Source: an uncultured Actinotalea sp. (GTDB lineage Bacteria; Actinomycetota; Actinomycetes; Actinomycetales; Cellulomonadaceae). From it: DNA of 20,877 bases. The stretch lies in the NCBI RefSeq assembly GCF_946885855.1, contig NZ_CAMPHH010000018.1, forward strand, positions 1 through 20,877, given 5' to 3'. This document shows, one piece after another, positions 15,087-20,877 of the stretch. The first letter of the stretch is position 1. Each line of letters opens with the position of its first letter. The notes beneath the pieces are model-generated. The model was not told the origin of the DNA. It was given only the letters and a program-made list of their open reading frames with translations, and did not search any database. The position numbers and the translations under genes were made by a program.

Positions 15087-15150
15087 GGGCGCCGCCGGGA
15101 CCCGACCCCGCGACCCTGACCGAGATCCACCACGACACCGAGGAGCACCC

Positions 15151-15348
15151 GTGCCGCACCCCGACCACGTCCGCCCCGTGACCCGCCGACCCCACCACGA
15201 CGACCCCGAGCGCGGGGACGTGCCCGGGTGGGTCCTGGTCACGCTCATGACCGCAGGCCTCGTCGTGATGCTCTGGGCACTCGCCGGCGACGCCCTCGCC
15301 GCCGTCTTCCAGCAGGCCATCGACCGTGTCACGTCGGTCGGTCCCTGA
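15151..15348 (+). CDS. Small pilin-like membrane peptide in the Flp position of the tad operon
   Basis: This 65-residue protein has a basic, His/Pro-rich leader (about 1-21) and one hydrophobic helix (about 26-50; GWVLVTLMTAGLVVMLWALA), followed by a short amphipathic tail. Size, topology and place (after tadC, before tadE) match the Flp major pilin of mycobacterial-type tad loci. The sequence ERG-DVPGW could be a prepilin cleavage site after Gly. However, the Flp hallmark Glu-Tyr at +5/+6 is missing (Trp and Val stand there), so it may not assemble as a standard Flp pilin. GAGGAG five bases before the GTG is the best ribosome site in the operon, which fits high expression. The end overlaps tadE by 23 bases. 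Identity as the main pilin is an inference. Confidence 0.8.
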   Translation: MPHPDHVRPVTRRPHHDDPERGDVPGWVLVTLMTAGLVVMLWALAGDALAAVFQQAIDRVTSVGP

Positions 15349-15715
15349 CGACGCCGGGTCCGCCGTCGTCGGGTTCGTGCTGGTCAGCATGCTGACGACG
15401 GTCGTGTTCCTCGGCGTCCTGCAGGTCGCCCTGGCCCTGCACGTCCGCGCAACGCTCGTGGACTGCGCCGCCGAGGGTGCGCGGTACGGCGCGCTGGCCG
15501 ACCGGACGCCCGCCGACGGCGCCGCGCGGGCCCGCGAGCTCGTCCGGCTCTCGCTCTCTCCCCGCTTCGCCGAGCAGGTCGAGGGGTCGCGCGCCGTCGT
15601 CGACGGCCTCGACGTCGTGCGGGTCGAGATCGTCGCGCCGCTGCCGGTCCTGGGACTGCTGGGCCCCGGCGGCGCCGTCGAGGTCGACGGCCACGCGCTC
15701 GCGGAGGTCCCGTGA
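15326..15715 (+). CDS. tadE: TadE-like minor pilin/pseudopilin
   Basis: This 129-residue single-span protein of the TadE family is thought to be processed and to sit at the pilus tip or base. After a short polar leader comes DDAGSAVVGFVLVSMLTTVVFLGVLQVALALHV, described here by landmarks: DAGSAVV (9-15) and a helix to about 41. Then comes LVDCAAEGARYGA, the conserved region after the helix where family members have a[AG]-AREGAR-like motif. The C-terminal part is a small extracellular domain. The usual Glu after the GSA motif is replaced by Gly (VVGF). The GTG start lies inside the pilin-like gene (23-base overlap), and the stop overlaps the next start. Confidence 0.88.
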   Translation: MSRRSVPDDAGSAVVGFVLVSMLTTVVFLGVLQVALALHVRATLVDCAAEGARYGALADRTPADGAARARELVRLSLSPRFAEQVEGSRAVVDGLDVVRVEIVAPLPVLGLLGPGGAVEVDGHALAEVP

Positions 15716-16203
15716 TCCGCCCGGTCCGGCGTCTGGGCGCCCGCGTCGCGCAGCGGGTGCGCACCGGGGGCGACGAGTCCGGCAGCGCGGTCGTCGAGTT
15801 CCTCGGCGCCACGCTGGTGCTCCTGGTCCCGCTCGTCTACCTCGTCGTCGTCCTCGCCGCCGTGCAGCGCGCGACGTTCGCCGTCGACGGCGCCGCGCGC
15901 GAGGCCGCCCGGGCGACCGTCACCGCCGGCACCGCCGACGACGCCGCGGCGCGGGCGACTGCGGCCGTGGCGCTCGCCCTGGACGACCAGGGCCTGGACC
16001 CGGCCGGCGCCTCCGACGCCCTGACGGTCCGGTGCGAACCCGACTGCACCAGCGCCGGGACGACGGTGACGGTGGAGGTCGCGCTCGCGGTGCCCCTGCC
16101 CGGGGTCCCCGGGTTCGTCCAGGACGCGGTGCCGCTGGCCGTCCCGGTCAGCGCGACGGTCACCGCCCCAGTCGACGACTACCGCAGCCGGGAGCCGGGA
16201 TGA
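15712..16203 (+). CDS. TadE-like pseudopilin (second copy)
   Basis: This second TadE-family protein has 163 residues. A basic leader precedes ESGSAVVEFLGATLVLLVPL (about 22-41) with the canonical Glu of the TadE motif, and the helix runs to about 50. The segment TFAVDGAAREAARATVTAG follows, a typical TadE AREAAR motif. The extracellular part holds two Cys residues (RCEPDC) that could form a disulfide. The GTG start overlaps the preceding TGA (GTGA), and its own TGA overlaps the next ATG (ATGA). It probably acts with the upstream TadE as paired minor pilins; the exact role is unknown. Confidence 0.87.
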   Translation: MIRPVRRLGARVAQRVRTGGDESGSAVVEFLGATLVLLVPLVYLVVVLAAVQRATFAVDGAAREAARATVTAGTADDAAARATAAVALALDDQGLDPAGASDALTVRCEPDCTSAGTTVTVEVALAVPLPGVPGFVQDAVPLAVPVSATVTAPVDDYRSREPG

Positions 16204-16745
16204 GGGCCGGCGGGATCGGCCCGACGGGGCGCCGTCGGCGGTGGCATCATCGGGCGGTCCGCCGGCGGGCGGGGCGCGCTCGCCTCGCGGCGCTGACCGG
16301 AACCGGGCAGGACGAGGGGCAGGTGCTCCTCCTGACGCTCTGCTACGCAGTGATCGCGCTGCTCCTCATCACGGTGGTGGCCTCGGCATCGAGCGTGCAC
16401 CTGGAGCGCAAGCGCCTGCTCGCCGTCGCCGACCAGACCGCCCTCGCCGCCGCGGACTCCCTGGGCGACGACGCGTACTACGGACGAGGTCCGACCGCGG
16501 GGGCCGACCGTTCCCTCGTGGTCCTCACCGACGCGTCCGTGCGGACGGCGGTCGAGGAGCACCTCGCGCGCTCCCCCGGCGCGTCCCGCCTGACCGCTCT
16601 GACGGTGCTCGGCACGAGCACCGACGGACGCACCGCGGAGGTCACGCTCGGCGCCGTCGCCCGTCCGCCGCTGGTCTCCTGGGTCACGGCCGCGTGGTCG
16701 GACGGGATCGCGCTGCGCGCCACGTCCCGCGCCCGCGCCGACTGA
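16200..16745 (+). CDS. TadG-like / Rv3654c-like Flp pilus-assembly protein
   Basis: This is the last gene of the tad operon, 181 residues. A strongly basic cytoplasmic leader (about 1-33) is followed by [20 protein letters not shown] (about 38-57), a TadE/TadG-type helix. Then comes the family pattern [20 protein letters not shown], in which a D-x-A-A-L-A-A-A sequence is typical of TadG-like proteins. The remaining extracellular part has no recognised domain. The ATG at 16200 shares ATGA with the stop of the previous gene. The longer full-length TadG with a von Willebrand domain is not present, so this is the short actinobacterial type. Its position equals Rv3654c in the mycobacterial locus. 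Confidence 0.82.
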   Translation: MRAGGIGPTGRRRRWHHRAVRRRAGRARLAALTGTGQDEGQVLLLTLCYAVIALLLITVVASASSVHLERKRLLAVADQTALAAADSLGDDAYYGRGPTAGADRSLVVLTDASVRTAVEEHLARSPGASRLTALTVLGTSTDGRTAEVTLGAVARPPLVSWVTAAWSDGIALRATSRARAD

Positions 16746-16787
16746 GGCCGTCGGGGCGAGGCACACGCCGGAGCGCAGAGGTCACCC

Positions 16788-16839
16788 CGCGCGAAGCGCG
16801 CGCAGGAGTGCGCGGCCGCGAGACGCGCAGGAGTGCGCG
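16788..16839. repeat. Triple hairpin: one 5-bp stem plus two identical 16-bp palindromes between the tad operon and prfB
   Basis: CGCGC-GAA-GCGCG occupies 16788-16800. CGCGCAGGAGTGCGCG then occurs twice, at 16799-16814 and 16824-16839, exactly 25 bases apart. Each copy folds into CGCGCA-GGAG-TGCGCG with a perfect 6-bp stem. The second copy ends one base before the proposed prfB -10 box. It may serve as the tad terminator, a two-site operator for prfB, or both. Confidence 0.65.
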
Positions 16840-16840
16840 A

Positions 16841-16846
16841 TACCCT
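16841..16846 (+). promoter_or_regulatory. Candidate -10 box for prfB
   Basis: TACCCT fits TANNNT and ends eight bases before the GTG start at 16855. There is no Shine-Dalgarno in the gap, so a leaderless or near-leaderless message is likely. No -35 consensus is seen; that region is filled by the 16-bp palindromes. Confidence 0.42.
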
Positions 16847-16854
16847 CGACCCTC

Positions 16855-17970
16855 GTGGCAGCCACCGACTTCCCCGCAGAGATCGCCGCCCTCCGGACCA
16901 CCCTCGGGACCATCCGGGCGGTGAGCGACCCCGACCGCCTGCGGGAGCGCATCGCCGAGCTGTCCGACCAGGCGTCCGCCCCGGACCTGTGGGACGACCC
17001 GGACGCCGCGCAGAAGGTCACCTCCGCCCTCTCCCACGCCCAGAGCGAGCTCGAGCGCATCGAGACGTTCGACCAGCGGATCGAGGACCTCGAGACGCTC
17101 GTCGAGATGGCGCGCGAGGAGGAGGACGCCGACACCCTGGCGGACGCCGAGGTGGAGCTCACGGGCATCAAGAAGGACCTGGGCGCCCTCGAGGTCCGCA
17201 CCCTCCTGTCCGGCGAGTGGGACGAGCGCGACGCCGTCGTCACCATCCGCGCCGGCGCCGGCGGCGTCGACGCCGCGGACTTCGCGGAGATGCTGCTGCG
17301 CATGTACCTGCGGTGGGCGGAGCGCCACGGCTACGCGACCACGGTCATGGACACCTCCTACGCGGAGGAGGCGGGCCTGAAGTCCGCGACGTTTGAGGTC
17401 AAGGCGCCCTACGCCTTCGGCACCCTGTCCGTCGAGGCCGGGACGCACCGCCTGGTCCGGATCTCCCCGTTCGACAACCAGGGGCGGCGGCAGACGTCGT
17501 TCGCCGCCGTCGAGGTCGTGCCGCTCATCGAGGGCACCGACCACATCGACATCCCCGAGAACGAGATCAAGGTCGACGTCTTCCGCTCCTCCGGCCCCGG
17601 CGGGCAGTCCGTCAACACGACCGACTCCGCCGTGCGCATGACCCACATCCCCACGGGCATCGTCGTGTCGATGCAGAACGAGAAGTCGCAGATCCAGAAC
17701 CGGGCCGCGGCGCTGCGCGTCCTGCAGTCGCGGCTGCTGCTGCTGCGCAAGGAGCAGGAGGCGGCCCAGAAGAAGGAGCTCGCCGGGGACGTCAAGGCGA
17801 GCTGGGGCGACCAGATGCGCTCCTACGTCCTGCAGCCGTACCAGATGGTCAAGGATCTGCGGACCGAGCACGAGGTCGGCAACCCGTCCGCGGTCTTCGA
17901 CGGCGACATCGACGGCTTCATCGAGGCCGGCATCCGCTGGCGCCGCAACGGCGACCAGCAGTCTGCCTGA
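16855..17970 (+). CDS. prfB: Peptide chain release factor 2
   Basis: RF2 recognises UGA and UAA stop codons in the ribosomal A site and triggers release of the finished protein. The 371-residue product has the N-terminal helical domain (about 1-105), the stop-codon-reading tripeptide SPF (204-206) that marks RF2 rather than RF1 (which has PxT), and the catalytic GGQ (249-251) in SGPGGQSVN. The length is normal. The reading frame is unbroken from the GTG, so the autoregulatory +1 frameshift of many bacterial prfB genes is absent, as is usual in actinobacteria. The gene precedes ftsE-ftsX, a conserved actinobacterial order, but a 248-base spacer with a hairpin suggests separate transcription. 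Confidence 0.98.
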   Translation: MAATDFPAEIAALRTTLGTIRAVSDPDRLRERIAELSDQASAPDLWDDPDAAQKVTSALSHAQSELERIETFDQRIEDLETLVEMAREEEDADTLADAEVELTGIKKDLGALEVRTLLSGEWDERDAVVTIRAGAGGVDAADFAEMLLRMYLRWAERHGYATTVMDTSYAEEAGLKSATFEVKAPYAFGTLSVEAGTHRLVRISPFDNQGRRQTSFAAVEVVPLIEGTDHIDIPENEIKVDVFRSSGPGGQSVNTTDSAVRMTHIPTGIVVSMQNEKSQIQNRAAALRVLQSRLLLLRKEQEAAQKKELAGDVKASWGDQMRSYVLQPYQMVKDLRTEHEVGNPSAVFDGDIDGFIEAGIRWRRNGDQQSA

Positions 17971-18061
17971 CCCGGCCGTCCGTCCGGCTCGGCAGCCGTC
18001 CGCCCGACGCTCCGCGTCGCCCCGAGGACTCCGGACCGTCCGGTTCGTCCCGATCCGCACC

Positions 18062-18087
18062 CGGCGGGCCGGGACCGGTGCCCGCCG
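18062..18087 (+). terminator. 8-bp stem hairpin downstream of prfB
   Basis: CGGCGGGC (18062-18069) pairs perfectly with GCCCGCCG (18080-18087) around a 10-base loop, about 90 bases after the prfB stop. There is no U-tract. A weak TACTCT at 18127-18132, downstream of the hairpin, could be the -10 box for ftsE. Confidence 0.45.
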
Positions 18088-18218
18088 CCCGGCGTGTCAC
18101 GCCCTGGGGCGTACCGACCGTCTGCCTACTCTCGAAACGCTCTGATGGGTGCCGTGCGCGCACAGCCGCGCAGGTGCCGGACCAGACCTGTCCTGCCCCC
18201 GACGACTGGCTCCTTCAC

Positions 18219-18908
18219 GTGATCCGATTCGAGAACGTCTCCAAGGTCTACGCGCGTGGCGCCCGGCCGGCGCTGGACGACGTCGACATCGAGGTCGAGC
18301 GCGGGGAGTTCGTCTTCCTCGTCGGCGCCTCGGGCTCCGGCAAGTCGACCTTCCTGCGGCTGGTGCTGCGCGAGGAGCGTCCCAGCGCCGGGCGCGTGTT
18401 CGTCGCGGGCAAGGACCTCTCGACCCTCTCGACGTGGAAGGTGCCGCACCTGCGCCGGCAGATCGGCGCGGTCTTCCAGGACTTCCGCCTCCTACCCAAC
18501 AAGACGGTCTTCGAGAACGTCGCGTTCGCGCTCCAGGTCATCGGCAAGCCCAAGCACCACATCCTCACCACGGTCCCGGACACCCTCGAGCTCGTCGGCC
18601 TGGGCGGCAAGGAGAAGCGGCGCCCGCACGAGCTGTCCGGCGGCGAGCAGCAGCGCGTCGCCATCGCCCGCGCCTTCGTCAACCGCCCGCCGATCCTGCT
18701 GGCGGACGAGCCGACCGGGAACCTCGACCCCACCACGTCGGTCGGGATCATGCGCCTCCTGGACCGGATCAACCGCACCGGCACGACCGTCGTCATGGCC
18801 ACGCACGACGACGAGATCGTCGACCAGATGCGCAAGCGCGTCATCGAGCTCGACAGCGGGCAGATGGTCCGCGACCAGTCCCGCGGCGTGTACGGCTCGG
18901 ACCGCTGA
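18219..18908 (+). CDS. ftsE: Cell-division ATPase FtsE
   Basis: FtsE is the cytoplasmic ATPase of the FtsEX complex, which recruits and activates peptidoglycan hydrolases at the division site. The 229 residues are the usual FtsE length: Walker [10 protein letters not shown] (36-44), Q-loop [16 protein letters not shown] (85-100, a strong FtsE signature), [14 protein letters not shown] (139-152), Walker [12 protein letters not shown] (160-170) and switch His in MATHDDE. The GTG start at 18219 gives the canonical [11 protein letters not shown]. An in-frame extension back to 18078 is Pro/Cys-rich and not FtsE-like. No good Shine-Dalgarno is seen. The ftsX start follows ten bases after the stop. 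Confidence 0.97.
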   Translation: MIRFENVSKVYARGARPALDDVDIEVERGEFVFLVGASGSGKSTFLRLVLREERPSAGRVFVAGKDLSTLSTWKVPHLRRQIGAVFQDFRLLPNKTVFENVAFALQVIGKPKHHILTTVPDTLELVGLGGKEKRRPHELSGGEQQRVAIARAFVNRPPILLADEPTGNLDPTTSVGIMRLLDRINRTGTTVVMATHDDEIVDQMRKRVIELDSGQMVRDQSRGVYGSDR

Positions 18909-18918
18909 GGGGGATGGC

Positions 18919-19833
18919 GTGAGACTGCAGTTCATCCTCTCCGAGCTCGGCATCGGCCTGCGCCGGAACCTCTCGATGACCATCTCGGTCGTCCTCGTGA
19001 CCTTCGTCTCGCTGACCTTCGTCGGTGCCGCGGGCCTGCTGCAGGTCCAGGTCGACCAGATGAAGGACGACTGGTACGACCGCGTCGAGGTCTCGATCTT
19101 CCTGTGCCCGGACCAGTCGGAGCAGCCGACGTGCGCCGGCGGCGAGGCGACGCCGGAGCAGATCGCGGCGATCGGCGACGAGCTCGACGGCCCCGCCCTG
19201 GAGCCCTACGTCCAGGACGTCTTCTTCGAGTCCAAGGACGACGCCTACGAGGCCTTCCAGGAGCGGTTCGCGGACGAGTGGTGGGCCGAGGGCGTGACCG
19301 CGGACCAGCTCCAGGCCTCCTACCGCGTCGCCCTGGTCGACCCGGAGCAGTACCAGGTGGTCTCCGACGTCTTCACGGGGCGCCAGGGCGTGGAGGTGGT
19401 CCGCGACCAGCGGCAGGTCATCGAGCCGCTCATCCTCGTCCTCAACCGTGCGAGCCTCGTGGCCGCGGGGCTGGCCGCCGTGATGCTGCTGTCCGCCGTG
19501 CTCCTCATCACGACCACGATCCGGCTGTCCGCGATGAGCCGCCGCCGCGAGACGGGGATCATGCGCCTCGTCGGTGCGTCCAACCTGTTCATCCAGCTGC
19601 CGTTCATGCTCGAGGGCGCGATCGCCGCGACCATCGGCGCCGCTCTCGCCGTGGCCGGGCTGTGGTTCGGCGTGACCTACCTGATCCAGGACTGGCTCGC
19701 GCAGTCGGTGCAGTTCGTCCCCTACATCGGCACCGAGGCGGTGTGGCAGATCGCCCCGCTGCTCGTCGCCGTCGCCATCCTGCTCGCCGCCATCTCATCG
19801 GTGGTCACGCTCAGCCGATACACGAAGGTGTGA
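18919..19833 (+). CDS. ftsX: Cell-division membrane protein FtsX
   Basis: FtsX is the membrane half of FtsEX, passing the ATPase cycle to an outside hydrolase. The 304 residues have the family topology: short cytoplasmic N-terminus (FILSELGIGLRRNLSMT), TM1 (about 20-43), an extracellular domain (about 45-175), then TM2 (about 183-203), a cytoplasmic loop with SAMSRRRETGIMRLVGAS, TM3 (about 220-250) and TM4 (about 275-298). The extracellular domain contains two Cys (about 63 and 72), which could form a disulfide. GAGGGGG precedes the GTG start at 18919. The stop is followed after five bases by the secreted coiled-coil gene, its likely partner. Confidence 0.97.
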   Translation: MRLQFILSELGIGLRRNLSMTISVVLVTFVSLTFVGAAGLLQVQVDQMKDDWYDRVEVSIFLCPDQSEQPTCAGGEATPEQIAAIGDELDGPALEPYVQDVFFESKDDAYEAFQERFADEWWAEGVTADQLQASYRVALVDPEQYQVVSDVFTGRQGVEVVRDQRQVIEPLILVLNRASLVAAGLAAVMLLSAVLLITTTIRLSAMSRRRETGIMRLVGASNLFIQLPFMLEGAIAATIGAALAVAGLWFGVTYLIQDWLAQSVQFVPYIGTEAVWQIAPLLVAVAILLAAISSVVTLSRYTKV

Positions 19834-19838
19834 GGACC

Positions 19839-20877
19839 ATGCCCCGACCGACGACGACGCCCGGCGCCGGCCCCGGCGGGACGGCTCGCGCAGCCGACGC
19901 CCGGACCGCGACGCGCACGACGCTGCGGCACGTCGTCGTCGCGCTGCTGGGCCTCGGCCTGCTGGCCACGACGACGCTCCCCGCCACCGCCGACGACCTC
20001 GACGACCGCCGCCGCGCCACCGAGGAGCAGCAGCGGGACAACCAGGGCGCGCTGGAGGGCGTGCACGCGGACCTGGAGGACACCGACGCCGAGCTGCTCC
20101 AGGCGCAGCAGGAGCTCGAGGACATCCAGGCCCGCATCCCCGGGGCCGAGGCGGAGCTCGCCGCCGCGGAGCAGCTGCTCGCCCAGCTCCAGCTCGAGGC
20201 CCAGCTCATCGCCGAGCGCCTCACGGTCGCCCAGGACCAGGAGGTGACGATCACCGGCCAGATCGACGCCGACGCCGGCCGCGCGGACGACATCCGCGTC
20301 GCCATCGGCCAGATGGCCCGGGACGCGTACAAGGGCGACATGGCCGCCTCGGCCCTGTCCGCCGTGCTCGACGCCCGGACCACCGACGAGTTCGTCCAGC
20401 AGTCCGAGCTCGCCTCGACCGCCCTGCGCGCCCAGACGCAGGCGCTGCGCGACCTCGAGCAGATCAACGGCGTCAACCGCAACCGGCAGGCGCGGCTCGC
20501 CGCCGTCCGCGAGCAGATCGTCCAGCTCAAGGCGGAGGCGGACGCGAAGGTGCTCGAGGCCGAGGCCGCGCGCGCCCAGGCCGAGGCGCGCAAGGTCGAG
20601 CTCGAGCGCCTCCAGGACGAGGAGCAGGCGCGGATCGCGACCATCGAGTCCCAGCGCGCCGAGCAGCTCGCCCGCCGGGCCGAGCTCGAGCAGCAGCGCG
20701 CCCAGCTCGAGTCCGAGCTGCAGCAGATCATCGTCGCCCAGGAGCAGGAGCGGCAGCGGATCCTCGCCGAGCAGCGCGCTCGCGAGGAGGCCGAGCGCCG
20801 GCAGCGGGAGGAGGCCGAGCGCCGGGCCCGCGAGGAGGCGGCCAGCCGCAACAACGGCGGCGGCGGCAGCAGCGGCC
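19839..20877 (+). CDS. Secreted coiled-coil protein, probable FtsEX-controlled peptidoglycan hydrolase (partial, C-terminus beyond window)
   Basis: Open to the window end (346 codons), this gene starts at an ATG five bases after ftsX; GAGG at the ftsX stop is the ribosome site. A basic N-terminus and hydrophobic core (about 28-48, ending LPATA-DD) form a signal peptide with cleavage near residue 51. Residues about 52-335 are almost entirely heptad-rich, forming long coiled coils full of Glu, Gln, Arg and Ala, with a less regular middle (DAYKGDMAASALSAVLDART, about 167-186). It ends in REEAERRQ-like repeats and a Gly/Ser/Asn linker just as the window stops. This matches EnvC/PcsB/RipC-type hydrolases, whose coiled coil binds FtsX and whose catalytic domain (M23 or NlpC/P60) follows the linker. 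That domain is not visible, so the enzyme class is inferred from context. Confidence 0.85.
   Translation, partial: MPRPTTTPGAGPGGTARAADARTATRTTLRHVVVALLGLGLLATTTLPATADDLDDRRRATEEQQRDNQGALEGVHADLEDTDAELLQAQQELEDIQARIPGAEAELAAAEQLLAQLQLEAQLIAERLTVAQDQEVTITGQIDADAGRADDIRVAIGQMARDAYKGDMAASALSAVLDARTTDEFVQQSELASTALRAQTQALRDLEQINGVNRNRQARLAAVREQIVQLKAEADAKVLEAEAARAQAEARKVELERLQDEEQARIATIESQRAEQLARRAELEQQRAQLESELQQIIVAQEQERQRILAEQRAREEAERRQREEAERRAREEAASRNNGGGGSSG

Noticed and set aside
17385..17396. A TTTGA string inside prfB, reminiscent of the RF2 frameshift site
   Set aside because: It reads Thr-Phe-Glu in frame, lies far from the N-terminus, and the frame is continuous; no programmed frameshift is needed.
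18078..18218. A 47-codon N-terminal extension of FtsE
   Set aside because: The extension is Pro/Cys-rich, resembles no FtsE N-terminus and contains the intergenic hairpin; GTG at 18219 gives the canonical FtsE start.

Overview
The window is very GC-rich, densely packed bacterial DNA with strong G/C third-position bias, many GTG starts, start/stop overlaps and several probable leaderless promoters (TANNNT ending 6-8 bases before a GTG). Together with the prfB-ftsE-ftsX order and a mycobacterial-type tad locus, this points to an actinobacterium, most likely Micrococcales (Cellulomonas-like); the genus is an inference. No rRNA, tRNA, CRISPR array, insertion sequence or phage gene was seen.

Region 1 (1-7208) is a chitin/GlcNAc-oligosaccharide utilisation divergon. 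On the minus strand a ROK repressor gene is followed by a lipoprotein sugar-binding protein, a MalF-type permease and the start of a MalG-type permease that runs off the window. Divergently, one 1011-residue protein fuses an intact NagA (GlcNAc-6-phosphate deacetylase) to an intact GH20 beta-N-acetylhexosaminidase and has no signal peptide. The two arms are separated by an AT-rich island with an imperfect 23-bp palindrome, the likely ROK operator. Proposed flow: the ABC system imports GlcNAc oligomers, the cytoplasmic GH20 half releases GlcNAc, a kinase encoded elsewhere phosphorylates it, and the NagA half deacetylates it. No transporter ATPase is present, as expected if a shared MsiK-type ATPase is used. 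The fusion is the most unusual item here.

Region 2 (7210-11803) holds, on the minus strand, an ABC ATPase and its multi-membrane-segment permease (overlapping genes, probable exporter) and a MpaB-type (DUF2236) oxygenase-family gene whose 3' end lies in a 15-bp x 4 tandem repeat. Divergent from the oxygenase gene is a DUF4349 membrane-anchored lipoprotein.

Region 3 (12034-16745) is a compact plus-strand tad (Flp-type pilus / tight adherence) operon: tadA ATPase, tadB, tadC, a tiny pilin-like peptide, two TadE-like minor pilins and a TadG-like protein, most with overlapping or closely spaced ends. It matches the mycobacterial Rv3659c-Rv3654c layout and lacks a prepilin peptidase, a CpaE-like ATPase and a secretin within the window.

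Region 4 (16788-20877) begins with a set of GC-rich hairpins, including two identical 16-bp palindromes, then prfB, ftsE, ftsX and a secreted coiled-coil protein cut by the window end. The last three probably form the FtsEX-controlled peptidoglycan hydrolase system for cell division.
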